From: Paragordius varius
Taxonomy: Eukaryota > Nematomorpha
DNA: 64,000 nt
Direction of reading: 5' to 3'
NCBI GenBank assembly: GCA_964247055.1
Contig: OZ176052.1
Coordinates: forward strand, 13,640,001-13,704,000
How positions within the stretch are numbered: position 1 is the first letter of the stretch; each line of letters starts with the position of its first letter. Positions 11,849 through 26,125 of the stretch are shown here, one piece after another. Made by a program: the position numbers and the translations under genes. Under the pieces are notes generated by a model. That model saw only the letters and a list, made by a program, of their open reading frames with translations, searched no databases and had not been told where the DNA came from.

Positions 11849-13170
11849 TGGCGACATCACCTGATCAAATTTGGATTTTAGGTAGCCATTTTTATTTTTA
11901 AAATCGTATAAAATAAATTTTTTAAATATTTAAAAAATTCAAAAAAATTACATTTATACTCCGATCTCGAAAATATTTGGGGTGATGATGGAACTACCAT
12001 AGGGCGACCCAAAAAAAATTATGGTGACATCACCTGATCAAATTTGGATTTTAGGTGGCCATTTTTATTTTTAAAATCGTATAAAATAAATTTTTAAATA
12101 TTTAAAAAATTCATAAAAATTACATTTATACTCCGATCTCGAAAATATTTGGGGTGATGATGGAACTATCATAGGGCTACCCAAAAAAAATTATAGTGAC
12201 ATCACCTGATCAAATTTGGATTTTAGGCAGCCATTTTTATTTTTAAAATCGTATAAAATAAATTTTTTAAATATTTAAAAAATTCATAAAAATTACATTT
12301 ATAGTCCGATCCCCAAAATATTTGGGGTGATGATGGAACAACCATAGGGCTACGCAAAAAAAATTATGGCGACATCACCTGATAAAATTTAGATTTTAGG
12401 TAGCCATTTTTATTTTTAAAATCGTATAAAATAAATTTTTTAAATATTTAAAAAATTCAAAAAAATTACATTTATACTCCGATCTCGAAAATATTTGGGG
12501 TGATGATGGAACTACCATAGGGCTACCCAAAAAAAATTATGGTGACATCACCTGATCAAATTTGGACTTTAGGTAGCCATTTTTATTTTTAAAATCGTAT
12601 AAAATAAATTTTTTAAATTTTTAAAAAATTCATAAAAATTACATTTATACTCCGATCTCGAAAATATTTAGGGTGATGATGGAACTACCATAGGGCTACG
12701 CAAAAAAAATTATGGTGACATCACCTGATCAAATTTGGATTTTAGGTAGCCATTTTTATTTTTAAAATCGTATAAAATAAATTTTTTAAATATTTAAAAA
12801 ATTCAAAAAAATTACATTTATACTCCGATCTCAATAATATTTGGGGTGATGATGGAACTACCATAGGGCTACCCAAAAAAAATTATGGCGACATCACCTG
12901 ATCTAATTTGGATTTTAGGTAGCCATTTTTATTTTTAAAATCGTATAAAATAAATTTTTAAATATTTAAAAAATTCATAAAAATTACATTTATACTCCGA
13001 TCTCGAAAATATTTGGGGTGATGATGGAACTACCATAGGGCTACCCAAAAAAAATTATAGTGACATCACCTGATCAAATTTGGATTTTAGGCAGCCATTT
13101 TTATTTTTAAAATCGTATAAAATAAATTTTTTAAATATTTAAAAAATTCATAAAAATTACATTTATAGTC
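11816..13170. repeat. Second tandem copy of the 9-monomer unit at 10260-11815
   Basis: AGGGCGACC at 10446 recurs at 12001, offset 1555 bp (nine monomers). CTGATAAAATTTAG and the derived TTTAGGGTG follow at the same offset. TTTAGGGTG is absent from the older copy at 3000, so this duplication came after that base change. One monomer (the TTTGAGGTG type) is missing from this copy, between about 12780 and 12800. Confidence 0.8.
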
Positions 13171-14705
13171 CGATCACCAAAATATTTGGGGTGATGATGG
13201 AACAACCATAGGGCTACGCAAAAAAAATTATGGCGACATCACCTGATAAAATTTGGATTTTAGGTAGCCATTTTTATTTTTAAAATCGTATAAAATAAAT
13301 TTTTTAAATATTTAAAAAATTCAAAAAAATTACATTTATACTCCGATCTCGAAAATATTTGGGGTGCTGATGGAACTACCATAGGGCTACGCAAAAAATT
13401 TATGGTGACATCACCTGATCAAATTTGGATTTTAGGTAGCCATTTTTATTTTTAAAATCGTATGAAATAAATTTTTTAAATATTTAAAAAATTCATAAAA
13501 ATTACATTTAGAGTCCGATCTCGAAAATATTTGGGGTGATGATGGAACTACCATAGGGCTACCCAAAAAAAATTATGGTGACATCACCTGATTAAATTTG
13601 GATTTTAGGTAGCCATTTTTATTTTTAAAATCGTATAAAATAAATTTTTTAAATATTTAAAAAATTCATAAAAATTACATTTATAGTCCGATCTCGACAA
13701 TATTTGGGGTGATGATGGAATTACCATAGGGCTACCCAAAAAAAATTATGGTGACATCACCTGATCAAATTTGGATTTTAGGTAGCCATTTTTATTTTTA
13801 AAATCGTATAAAATAAATTTTTTAAATATTTAAAAAATTCATAAAAATTACATTTATACTCCGATCTCGAAAATATTTGGGGTGATGATGGAACTACCAT
13901 AGGGCTACCCAAAAAAAATTATAGTGACATCACCTGATCAAATTTGGATTTTAGGTAACCATTTTTATTTTTAATATCGTATAAAATAAATTTTTTAAAT
14001 ATTTAAAAAATTCATAAAAATTACATTTATAGTCCGATCCCCAAAATATTTGGGGTGATGATGGAACTACCATAGGGCTACCCAAAAAAAATTATAGTGA
14101 CATCACCTGATCAAATTTGGATTTTAGGTAGCCATTTTTATTTTTAAAATCGTATAAAATAAATTTTTTAAATATTTAAAAAATTCAAAAAAATTACATT
14201 TATACTCCGATCTCGAAAATATTTGGGGTGATGATGGAACTACCATAGGGCTACCCAAAAAAAATTATGGTGACATCACCTGATCAAATTTGGACTTTAG
14301 GTAGCCATTTTTATTTTTAAAATCGTATAAAATAAATTTTTAAATATTTAAAAAATTCATAAAAATTACATTTATACTCCGATCTCGAAAATATTTGGGG
14401 TGATGATGGAACTACCATAAGGCTACCCAAAAAAAATTATGGTGACATCACCTGATCAAATTTGGATTTTAGGTAACCATTTTTATTTTTAAAATCGTAT
14501 AAAATAAATTTTTTAAATATTTAAAAAATTCATAAAAATTACATTTATACTCCGATCTCGACAATATTTGGGGTGATGATGGAACTACCATAGGGCTACC
14601 CAAAAAAAATTATGGTGACATCACCTGATCAAATTTGGACTTTAGGTAGCCATTTTTATTTTTAAAATAGTATAAAATAAATTTTTAAATATTTAAAAAA
14701 TTCAT
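12720..14705. repeat. Block c, copy 2
   Basis: Same marker order as 3225-5560. It lacks two monomers: the pair with GGACTTTAGG then CATAAGGC and GGTAACC occurs once here (about 14291-14480) and twice in copy 1. It also has GATCTCAATAATATT near 12832 in place of GATCTCGAAAATATT. Confidence 0.85.
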
Positions 14706-16599
14706 AAAAATTACATTTATACTCCGATCTCGAAAATATTTGGGGTGATGATGGAACTACCATAGGGCTACCCAAAAAAAATTATGGCGACATCACCTGA
14801 TCAAATTTGGATTTTAGGTAGCCATTTTTATTTTTTAAATCGTATAAAATAAATTTTTAAATATTTAAAAAATTCATAAAAATTACATTTATACTCCGAT
14901 CTCGAAAATATTTGGGGTGATGATGGAACTACCATAGGGCTACCCAAAAAAAATATAGTGACATCACCTGATCAAATTTGGATTTTAGGCAGCCATTTTT
15001 ATTTTTAAAATCGTATAAAATAAATTTTTTAAATATTTAAAAAATTCATAAAAATTATATTTATAGTCCGATCCCCAAAATATTTGGGGTGATGATGGAA
15101 CAACCATAGGGCTACGCAAAAATAATTATGGCGACATCACCTGATCAAATTTGGATTTTAGGTAGCCATTTTTATTTTTAAAATCGTATAAAATAAATTT
15201 TTTAAATATTTAAAAAATTCAAAAAAATTACATTTATACTCCGATCTCGAAAATATTTGGGGTGATGATGGAACAACCATAGGGCTACGCAAAAAAAATT
15301 ATGGCGACATCACCTGATCAAATTTGGATTTTAGGTAGCCATTTTTATTTTTAAAATCGTATAAAATAAATTTTTTAAATATTTAAAAAATTCAAAAAAA
15401 TTACATTTATACTCCGATCTCGAAAATATTTGGGGTGATGATGGAACTACCATAGGGCTACCCAAAAAAAATTATGGTGACATCACCTGATCAAATTTGG
15501 ACTTTAGGTAGCCATTTTTATTTTTAAAATCGTATAAAATAAATTTTTTAAATATTTAAAAAATTCAAAAAAATTACATTTATACTCCGATCTCGAAAAT
15601 ATTTGGGGTGATGATGGAACTACCATAGGGCTACCCAAAAAAAATTATGGTGACATCACCTGATCAAATTTGGACTTTAGGTAGCCATTTTTATTTTTAA
15701 AATCGTATAAAATAAATTTTTTAAATTTTTAAAAAATTCATAAAAATTACATTTATACTCCGATCTCGAAAATATTTGGGGTGATGATGGAACTACCATA
15801 GGGCTACGCAAAAAAAATTATGGTGACATCACCTGATCAAATTTGGATTTTAGGTAGCCATTTTTATTTTTAAAATCGTATAAAATAAATTTTTTAAATA
15901 TTTAAAAAATTCATAAAAATTACATTTATAGTCCGATCCCCAAAATATTTGGGGTGATGATGGAACAACCATAGGGCTACGCAAAAAAAATTATGGCGAC
16001 ATCACCTGATCAAATTTGGATTTTAGGTAGCCATTTTTATGTTTAAAATCGTATAAAATAAATTTTTTAAATATTTAAAAAATTCAAAAAAATTACATTT
16101 ATACTCCGATCTCGAAAATATTTGGGGTGATGATGGAACTACCATAGGGCTACCCAAAAAAAATTATGGCGACATCACCTGATCAAATTTGGATTTTAGG
16201 TAGCCATTTTTATTTTTAAAATCGTATAAAATAAATTTTTAAATATTTAAAAAATTCATAAAAATTACATTTATACTCCGATCTCGAAAATATTTGGGGT
16301 GATGATGGAACTACCATAGGGCTACCCAAAAAAAATATAGTGACATCACCTGATCAAATTTGGATTTTAGGCAGCCATTTTTATTTTTAAAATCGTATAA
16401 AATAAATTTTTTAAATATTTAAAAAATTCATAAAAATTACATTTATAGTCCGATCACCAAAATATTTGGGGTGATGATGGAACAACCATAGGGCTACGCA
16501 AAAAAAATTATGGCAACATCACCTGATAAAATTTGGATTTTAGGTAGCCATTTTTATTTTTAAAATCGTATAAAATAAATTTTTTAAATATTTAAAAAA

Positions 16600-18840
16600 T
16601 TCAAAAAAATTACATTTATACTCCGATCTCGAAAATATTTGGGGTGATGATGGAACTACCATAGGGCTACGCAAAAAATTTATGGTGACATCACCTGATC
16701 AAATTTGGATTTTAGGTAGCCATTTTTATTTTTAAAATCGTATGAAATAAATTTTTTAAATATTTAAAAAATTCATAAAAATTACATTTATAGTCCGATC
16801 TCGAAAATATTTGGGGTGATGATGGAACTACCATAGGGCTACCCAAAAAAAATTATGGTGACATCACCTGATCAAATTTGGATTTTAGGTAGCCATTTTT
16901 ATTTTTAAAATCGTATAAAATAAATTTTTTAAATATTTAAAAAATTCATAAAAATTACATTTATAGTCCGATCTCGACAATATTTGGGGTGATGATGGAA
17001 TTACCATAGGGCTACCCAAAAAAAATTATGGTGACATCACCTGATCAAATTTGGATTTTAGGTAGCCATTTTTATTTTTAAAATCGTATAAAATAAATTT
17101 TTTAAATATTTAAAAAATTCATAAAAATTACATTTATACTCCGATCTCGAAAATATTTGGGGTGATGATGGAACTACCATAGGGCTACCCAAAAAAAATT
17201 ATAGTGACATCACCTGATCAAATTTGGATTTTAGGTAACCATTTTTATTTTTAATATCGTATAAAATAAATTTTTTAAATATTTAAAAAATTCATAAAAA
17301 TTACATTTATAGTCCGATCCCCAAAATATTTGGGGTGATGATGGAACTACCATAGGGCTACCCAAAAAAAATTATAGTGACATCACCTGATCAAATTTGG
17401 ATTTTAGGTAGCCATTTTTATTTTTGAAATCGTATAAAATAAATTTTTTAAATATTTAAAAAATTCATAAAAATTACATTTATAGTCCGATCTCGACAAT
17501 ATTTGGGGTGATGATGGAATTACCATAGGGCTACCCAAAAAAAATTATGATGACATCACCTGATCAAATTTGGATTTTAGGCAGCCATTTTTATTTTTAA
17601 AATCGTATAAAATAAATTTTTAAATATTTAAAAAATTCATAAAAATTACATTTATACTCCGATCTCGAAAATATTTGGGGTGATGATGGAACTACCATAG
17701 GGCTACCCAAAAAAAATTATAGTGACATCACCTGATCAAATTTGGATTTTAGGTAGCCATTTTTATTTTTAAAATCGTATAAAATAAATTTTTTAAATAT
17801 TTAAAAAATTCATAAAAATTACATTTATAGTCCGATCCCCAAAATATTTGGGGTGATGATGGAACAACCATAGGGCTACGCAAAAAAAATTATGGCGACA
17901 TCACCTGATCAAATTTGGATTTTAGGTAGCCATTTTTATTTTTAAAATCGTATAAAATAAATTTTTTAAATATTTAAAAAATTCAAAAAAATTACATTTA
18001 TACTCCGATCTCGAAAATATTTGGGGTGATGATGGAACTACCATAGGGCTACCCAAAAAAAATTATGGCGACATCACCTGATCAAATTTGGATTTTAGGT
18101 AGCCATTTTTATTTTTAAAATGGTATAAAATAAATTTTTAAATATTTAAAAAATTCATAAAAATTACATTTATACTCCGATCTCGAAAATATTTGGGGTG
18201 ATGATGGAACTACCATAGGGCTACCCAAAAAAAATTATGGCGACATCACCTGATAAAATTTGGATTTTAGGTAGCCATTTTTATTTTTAAAATCGTATAA
18301 AATAAATTTTTAAATATTTAAAAAATTCATAAAAATTACATTTATACTCCGATCTCGAAAATATTTGGGGTGATGATGGAACTACCATAGGGCTACCCAA
18401 AAAAAATATAGTGACATCACCTGATCAAATTTGGATTTTAGGCAGCCATTTTTATTTTTAAAATCGTATAAAATAAATTTTTTAAATATTTAAAAAATTC
18501 ATAAAAATTACATTTATAGTCCGATCTCGAAAATATTTGGGGTGATGATGGAACTACCATAGGGCTACCCAAAAAAAATTATGGTGACATCACCTGATCA
18601 AATTTGGATTTTAGGTAGCCATTTTTATTTTTAAAATCGTATAAAATAAATTTTTTAAATATTTAAAAAATTCATAAAAATTACATTTATAGTCCGATCC
18701 CCAAAATATTTGAGGTGATGATGGAACAACCATAGGGCTACGCAAAAAAAATTATGGCGACATCACCTGATCAAATTTGGATTTTAGGTAGCCATTTTTA
18801 TTTTTAAAATCGTATAAAATAAATTTTTTAAATATTTAAA
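16600..18840. repeat. HOR unit e, copy 1 (13 monomers, about 2.24 kb)
   Basis: Markers in order: TTTATGGTG with CGTATGAAAT (16741), GGAATTACC, GGTAACC with TTAATATCG (about 17236), TTATGATGACATC (17548), ATGGTATAAAA (18121), CTGATAAAATTTGG, AAATATAGTG (about 18400). The unit is followed at once by a second copy. The unit length, 13 then 12 then 11 monomers, changes between copies. Confidence 0.85.
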
Positions 18841-20400
18841 AAATTCAAAAAAATTACATTTATACTCCGATCTCGAAAATATTTGGGGTGATGATGGAAC
18901 TACCATAGGGCTACGCAAAAAATTTATGGTGACATCACCTGATCAAATTTGGATTTTAGGTAGCCATTTTTATTTTTAAAATCGTATGAAATAAATTTTT
19001 TAAATATTTAAAAAATTCATAAAAATTACATTTATAGTCCGATCTCGAAAATATTTGGGGTGATGATGGAATTACCATAGGGCTACCCAAAAAAAATTAT
19101 GGTGACATCACCTGATCAAATTTGGATTTTAGGTAGCCATTTTTATTTTTAAAATCGTATAAAATAAATTTTTTAAATATTTAAAAAATTCATAAAAATT
19201 ACATTTATACTCCGATCTCGAAAATATTTGGGGTGATGATGGAACTACCATAGGGCTACCCAAAAAAAATTATAGTGACATCACCTGATCAAATTTGGAT
19301 TTTAGGTAACCATTTTTATTTTTAATATCGTATAAAATAAATTTTTTAAATATTTAAAAAATTCATAAAAATTACATTTATAGTCCGATCCCCAAAATAT
19401 TTGGGGTGATGATGGAACTACCATAGGGCTACCCAAAAAAAATTATAGTGACATCACCTGATCAAATTTGGATTTTAGGTAGCCATTTTTATTTTTAAAA
19501 TCGTATAAAATAAATTTTTTAAATATTTAAAAAATTCATAAAAATTACATTTATAGTCCGATCTCGACAATATTTGGGGTGATGATGGAATTACCATAGG
19601 GCTACCCAAAAAAAATTATGATGACATCACCTGATCAAATTTGGATTTTAGGCAGCCATTTTTATTTTTAAAATCGTATAAAATAAATTTTTAAATATTT
19701 AAAAAATTCATAAAAATTACATTTATACTCCGATCTCGAAAATATTTGGGGTGATGATGGAACTACCATAGGGCTACCCAAAAAAAATTATAGTGACATC
19801 ACCTGATCAAATTTGGATTTTAAGTAGCCATTTTTATTTTTAAAATCGTATAAAATAAATTTTTTAAATATTTAAAAAATTCATAAAAATTACATTTATA
19901 GTCCGATCCCCAAAATATTTGGGGTGATGATGGAACAACCATAGGGCTACGCAAAAAAAATTATGGCGACATCACCTGATCAAATTTGGATTTTAGGTAG
20001 CCATTTTTATTTTTAAAATCGTATAAAATAAATTTTTTAAATATTTAAAAAATTCAAAAAAATTACATTTATACTCCGATCTCGAAAATATTTGGGGTGA
20101 TGATGGAACTACCATAGGGCTACCCAAAAAAAATTATGGCGACATCACCTGATCAAATTTGGATTTTAGGTAGCCATTTTTATTTTTAAAATGGTATAAA
20201 ATAAATTTTTAAATATTTAAAAAATTCATAAAAATTACATTTATACTCCGATCTCGAAAATATTTGGGGTGATGATGGAACTACCATAGGGCTACCCAAA
20301 AAAAATTATGGCGACATCACCTGATAAAATTTGGATTTTAGGTAGCCATTTTTATTTTTAAAATCGTATAAAATAAATTTTTTAAATATTTAAAAAATTC
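18840..20400. repeat. HOR unit e, copy 2
   Basis: CGTATGAAAT lies 2243 bp after its partner in copy 1. After one missing monomer (the GATCTCG unit before GGAATTACC has merged with the next), the remaining markers sit at an offset of 2071 bp: TTATGATGACATC at 19619 and ATGGTATAAA at 20191. The copy then joins a GGACTTTAGG monomer. Confidence 0.85.
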
Positions 20401-20699
20401 AAAAAAATTACATTTATACTCCGATCTCGAAAATATTTGGGGTGATGATGGAACTACCATAGGGCTACCCAAAAAAAATTATGGTGACATCACCTGATCA
20501 AATTTGGACTTTAGGTAGCCATTTTTATTTTTAAAATCGTATAAAATAAATTTTTTAAATTTTTAAAAAATTCATAAAAATTACATTTATACTCCGATCT
20601 CGAAAATATTTGGGGTGATGATGGAACTACCATAGGGCTACGCAAAAAAAATTATGGTGACATCACCTGATCAAATTTGGATTTTAGGTAGCCATTTTT

Positions 20700-22600
20700 A
20701 TTTTTAAAATCGTATAAAATAAATTTTTAAATATTTTAAAAATTCATAAAAATTACATTTATAGTCCGATCTCGAAAATATTTGGGGTGATGATGGAACT
20801 ACCATAGGGCTACGCAAAAAAAATTATGGTGACATCACCTGATCAAATTTGGATTTTAGGTAGCCATTTTTATTTTTAAAATCGTATAAAATAAATTTTT
20901 TAAATATTTAAAAAATTCATAAAAATTACATTTATAGTCCGATCTCGACAATATTTGGGGTGATGATGGAATTACCATAGGGCTACCCAAAAAAAATTAT
21001 GGTGACATCACCTGATCAAATTTGGATTTTAGGTAGCCATTTTTATTTTTAAAATCGTATAAAATAAATTTTTTAAATATTTAAAAAATTCATAAAAATT
21101 ACATTTATACTCCGATCTCGAAAATATTTGGGGTGATGATGGAACTACCATAGGGCTACCCAAAAAAAATTATAGTGACATCACCTGATCAAATTTGGAT
21201 TTTAGGTAACCATTTTTATTTTTAATATCGTATAAAATAAATTTTTTAAATATTTAAAAAATTCATAAAAATTACATTTATAGTCCGATCCCCAAAATAT
21301 TTGGGGTGATGATGGAACTACCATAGGGCTACCCAAAAAAAATTATAGTGACATCACCTGATCAAATTTGGATTTTAGGTAGCCATTATTATTTTTAAAA
21401 TCGTATAAAATAAATTTTTTAAATATTTAAAAAATTCATAAAAATTACATTTATAGTCCGATCTCGACAATATTTGGGGTGATGATGGAATTACCATAGG
21501 GCTACCCAAAAAAAATTATGATGACATCACCTGATCAAATTTGGATTTTAGGCAGCCATTTTTATTTTTAAAATCGTATAAAATAAATTTTTAAATATTT
21601 AAAAAATTCATAAAAATTACATTTATACTCCGATCTCGAAAATATTTGGGGTGATGATGGAACTACCATAGGGCTACCCAAAAAAAATTATGGTGACATC
21701 ACCTGATCAAATTTGGATTTTAGGTAGCCATTATTATTTTTAAAATCGTATAAAATAAATTTTTTAAATATTTAAAAAATTCATAAAAATTACATTTATA
21801 GTCCGATCTCGACAATATTTGGGGTGATGATGGAATTACCATAGGGCTACCCAAAAAAAATTATGGTGACATCACCTGATCAAATTTGGATTTTAGGTAG
21901 CCATTTTTATTTTTAAAATCGTATAAAATAAATTTTTAAATATTTAAAAAATTCATAAAAATTACATTTATACTCCGATCTCGAAAATATTTGGGGTGAT
22001 GATGGAACTACCATAGGGCTACCCAAAAAAAATTATAGTGACATCACCTGATCAAATTTGGATTTTAGGTAGCCATTTTTATTTTTAAAATCGTATAAAA
22101 TAAATTTTTTAAATATTTAAAAAATTCATAAAAATTACATTTATAGTCCGATCCCCAAAATATTTGGGGTGATGATGGAACAACCATAGGGCTACGCAAA
22201 AAAAATTATGGCGACATCACCTGATCAAATTTGGATTTTAGGTAGCCATTTTTATTTTTAAAATCGTATAAAATAAATTTTTTAAATATTTAAAAAATTC
22301 AAAAAAATTACATTTATACTCCGATCTCGAAAATATTTGGGGTGATGATGGAACTACCATAGGGCTACCCAAAAAAAATTATGGCGACATCACCTGATCA
22401 AATTTGGATTTTAGGTAGCCATTTTTATTTTTAAAATCGTATAAAATAAATTTTTTAAATATTTAAAAAATTCATAAAAATTACATTTATAGTCCGATCC
22501 CCAAAATATTTGGGGTGATGATGGAACAAGCATAGGGCTACGCAAAAAAAATTATGGCGACATCACCTGATAAAATTTGGATTTTAGGTAGCCATTTTTA
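20700..22600. repeat. HOR unit e, copy 3
   Basis: Contains GGAATTACC (about 20970), GGTAACC with TTAATATCG (about 21206) and TTATGATGACATC (21519), offset 1900 bp (11 monomers) from copy 2. The CGTATGAAAT marker is missing and an extra GACAATATT/GGAATTACC monomer lies near 21810-21840. It holds almost the last T5 (172-bp) units of the left part of the window. Confidence 0.75.
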
Positions 22601-25262
22601 TTTTTAAAATCGTATAAAATAAATTTTTTAAATATTTAAAAAATTCAAAAAAATTACATTTATACTCCGATCTCGAAAATATTTGGGGTGATGATGGAAC
22701 TACCATAGGGCTACCCAAAAAAAATTATGGTGACATCACCTGATCAAATTTGGACTTTAGGTAGTCATTTTTATTTTTAAAATCGTATAAAATAAATTTT
22801 TTAAATTTTTAAAAAATTCATAAAAATTACATTTATACTCCGATCTCGAAAATATTTGGGGTGATGATGGAACTACCATAGGGCTACGCAAAAAAAATTA
22901 TGGTGACATCACCTGATCAAATTTGGATTTTAGGTAGCCATTTTTATTTTTAAAATCGTATAAAATAAATTTTTTAAATATTTAAAAAATTCATAAAAAT
23001 TACATTTATAGTCCGATCTCGACAATATTTGGGGTGATGATGGAATTACCATAGGGCTACCCAAAAAAAATTATGGTGACATCACCTGATCAAATTTGGA
23101 TTTTAGGTAGCCATTTTTATTTTTAAAATCGTATAAAATAAATTTTTTAAATATTTAAAAAATTCATAAAAATTACATTTATACTCCGATCTCGAAAATA
23201 TTTGGGGTTGTGATGGAACTACCATAGGGCTACCCAAAAAAAATTATAGTGACATCACCTGATCAAATTTGGATTTTAGGTAACCATTTTTATTTTTAAT
23301 ATCGTATAAAATAAATTTTTTAAATATTTAAAAAATTCATAAAAATTACATTTATAGTGCGATCCCCAAAATATTTGGGGTGATGATGGAACTACCATAG
23401 GGCTACCCAAAAAAAATAATAGTGACATCACCTGATCAAATTGGATTTTAGGTAGCCATTTTTATTTTTAAAATCGTATAAAATAAATTATTTAAATATT
23501 TAAAAAATTCATAAAAATTACATTTATAGTCCGATCCCCAAAATATTTGGGGTGATGATGGAACTACCATAGGGCTACCCAAAAAAAATTATGGTGACAT
23601 CACCTGATCAAATTTGGATTTTAGGTAGCCATTTTTATTTTTAAAATCGTATAAAATAAATTTTTTAAATATTTAAAAAATTCATAAAAATTACATTTAT
23701 ACTCCGATCTCGAAAATATTTGGGGTGATGATGGAACTACCATAGGGCTACCCAAAAAAAATTATAGTGACATCACCTGATCAAATTTGGATTTTAGGTA
23801 GCCATTTTTATTTTTAAAATCGTATAAAATAAATTTTTTAAATATTTAAAAAATTCATAAAAATTACATTTATAGTCCGATCCCCAAAGTATTTGGGGTG
23901 ATGATGGAACTACCATAGGGCTACGCAAAAAAAATTATGGTGACATCACCTGATCAAATTTGGATTTTAGGTAGCCATTTTTATTTTTAAAATCGTATAA
24001 AATAAATTTTTTAAATATTAAAAAAATTCATAAAAATTACATTTATAGTCCGATCTCAAAAATATTTGGGGTGATGATGGAACTACCATAGGGCTACCCA
24101 AAAAAAATTATGGTGACATCACCTGATCAAATTTGGATTTTAGGTAGCCATTTTTATTTTTAAAATCGTATAAAATAAATTTTTTATATATTTAAAAAAT
24201 TCATAAAAATTACATTTATAGTCCGATCTCGACAATATTTGGGGTGATGATGGAATTACCATAGGGCTACCCAAAAAAAATTATGGTGACATCACCTGAT
24301 CAAATTTGGATTTTAGGTAGCCATTTTTATTTTTAAAATCGTATAAAATAAATTTTTTAAATATTTAAAAAATTCATAAAAATTACATTTATACTCCGAT
24401 CTCGAAAATATTTGGGATGATGATGGAACTACCATAGGGCTACCCAAAAAAAATAATAGTGACATCACCTGATCAAATTGGATTTTAGGTAGCCATTTTT
24501 ATTTTTAAAATCGTATAAAATAAATTATTTAAATATTTAAAAAATTCATAAAAATTACATTTATAGTCCGATCCCCAAAATATTTGGGGTGATGATGGAA
24601 CTACCATAGGGCTACCCAAAAAAAATTATGGTGACATCACCTGATCAAATTTGGATTTTAGGTAGCCATTTTTATTTTTAAAATCGTATAAAATAAATTT
24701 TTTAAATATTTAAAAAATTCATAAAAATTACATTTATATTCCGATCTCGAAAATATTTTAGGTGATGATGGAACTACCATAGGGCTACCCAAAAAAAATT
24801 ATAGTGACATCACCTGATCAAATTTGGATTTTAGGTAGCCATTTTTATTTTTAAAATCGTATAAAATAAATTTTTTAAATATTTAAAAAATTCATAAAAA
24901 TTACATTTATACTCCGATCTCGACAATATTTGGGGTGATGATGGAACTACCATAGGGCTACCCAAAAAAAATTATGGTGACATCACCTGATCAAATTTGG
25001 ATTTTAGGTAGCCATTTTTATTTTTAAAATCGTATAAAATAAATTATTTAAATATTTAAAAAATTCATAAAAATTACATTTATAGTCCGATCCCCAAAAT
25101 ATTTGGGGTGTTGATGGAACTACCATAGGGCTACCCAAAAAATTATGGTGACATCACCTAATCAAATTTGGATTTTAGGTAGCCATTTTTATTTTTAAAA
25201 TCGTATAAAATAAATTTTTTAAATATTTAAAAAATTCATAAAAATTACATTTATAGTCCGAT
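22600..25262. repeat. Array transition: last CTACGC/GGAACAA units, first CAAATTGG units
   Basis: Up to about 22.9 kb the monomers resemble the left segment (GGAACAAGC near 22527, GGACTTTAGG with GGTAGTC near 22755, CTACGC). From 23.4 kb a new marker set starts: AATAATAGTG with CAAATTGGAT (23437, 24474), an AAATTATTTAAAT variant of the AT palindrome, and CCCCAAAGTATT (about 23885). One isolated GATCTCAAAAATATT monomer lies near 24053, well before that subtype becomes common at 41 kb. All bases belong to the satellite. Confidence 0.75.
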
Positions 25263-26125
25263 CCCCAAAGTATTTGGGGTGATGATGGAACTACCATAGG
25301 GCTACCCAAAAAAAATTATGGCGACATCACCTGATCAAATTTGGATTTTAGGTAGCCATTTTTATTTTTAAAATCGTATAAAATAAATTTTTTAAATATT
25401 TAAAAAATTCATAAAAATTACATTTATAGTCCGATCTCGACAATATTTGGGGTGATGATGGAATTACCATAGGGCTACCCAAAAAAAATTATGGTGACAT
25501 CACCTGATCAAATTTGGATTTTAGGTAGCCATTTTTATTTTTAAAATCGTATAAAATAAATTTTTTAAATATTTAAAAAATTCATAAAAATTACATTTAT
25601 ACTCCGATCTCGAAAATATTTGGGGTGATGATGGAACTACCTAGGGCTACCCAAAAAAAATTATAGTGACATCACCTGATCAAATTTGGATTTTAGGTAA
25701 CCATTTTTATTTTTAATATCGTATAAAATAAATTTTTTAAATATTTAAAAAATTCATAAAAATTACATTTATAGTCCGATCCCCAAAATATTTGGGGTGA
25801 TGATGGAACTACCATAGGGCTACCCAAAAAAAATAATAGTGACATCACCTGATCAAATTGGATTTTAGGTAGCCATTTTTATTTTTAAAATCGTATAAAA
25901 TAAATTATTTAAATATTTAAAAAATTCATAAAAATTACATTTATAGTCCGATCCCCAAAATATTTGGGGTGATGATGGAACTACCATAGGGCTACCCAAA
26001 AAAAATTATGGTGACATCACCTAATCAAATTTGGATTTTAGGTAGCCATTTTTATTTTTAAAATCGTATAAAATAAATTTTTTAAATATTTAAAAAATTC
26101 ATAAAAATTACATTTATAGTCCGAT
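25263..26125. repeat. HOR unit f, copy 1 (5 monomers, 863 bp)
   Basis: Runs from CCCCAAAGTATT (25263) through TATGGCGAC, GGAATTACC, CTACCTAGGG with one base lost (about 25639), GGTAACC with TTAATATCG, CAAATTGGAT (25854), to a monomer with CACCTAATC. The same five monomers follow at once in copy 2. I found essentially no difference apart from the length of one A run and the last monomer. Confidence 0.9.

Larger units (their letters stand above)
1..16600. repeat. Array segment I: mixed GATCTCG / GATCCCC monomers with many 172-bp units
   Basis: This segment mixes GATCTCG monomers (usually GGAACTACC, CTACCC) with GATCCCC monomers that carry GGAACAACC and CTACGC. Many units have T5 in place of T6 in the AT palindrome. 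Diagnostic rarities include TTTATGGTG after CTACGCAAAAAA with a CGTATGAAAT tail (near 1140-1205, 3900-3966, 6665-6730, 13390-13461), GGGCGACC with GGTGGCC (near 263, 781, 2334, 10447, 12003) and GCTGATGG (3871, 13366). Their recurrence shows block duplications, listed separately. I see no unrelated insertion. Confidence 0.85.
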
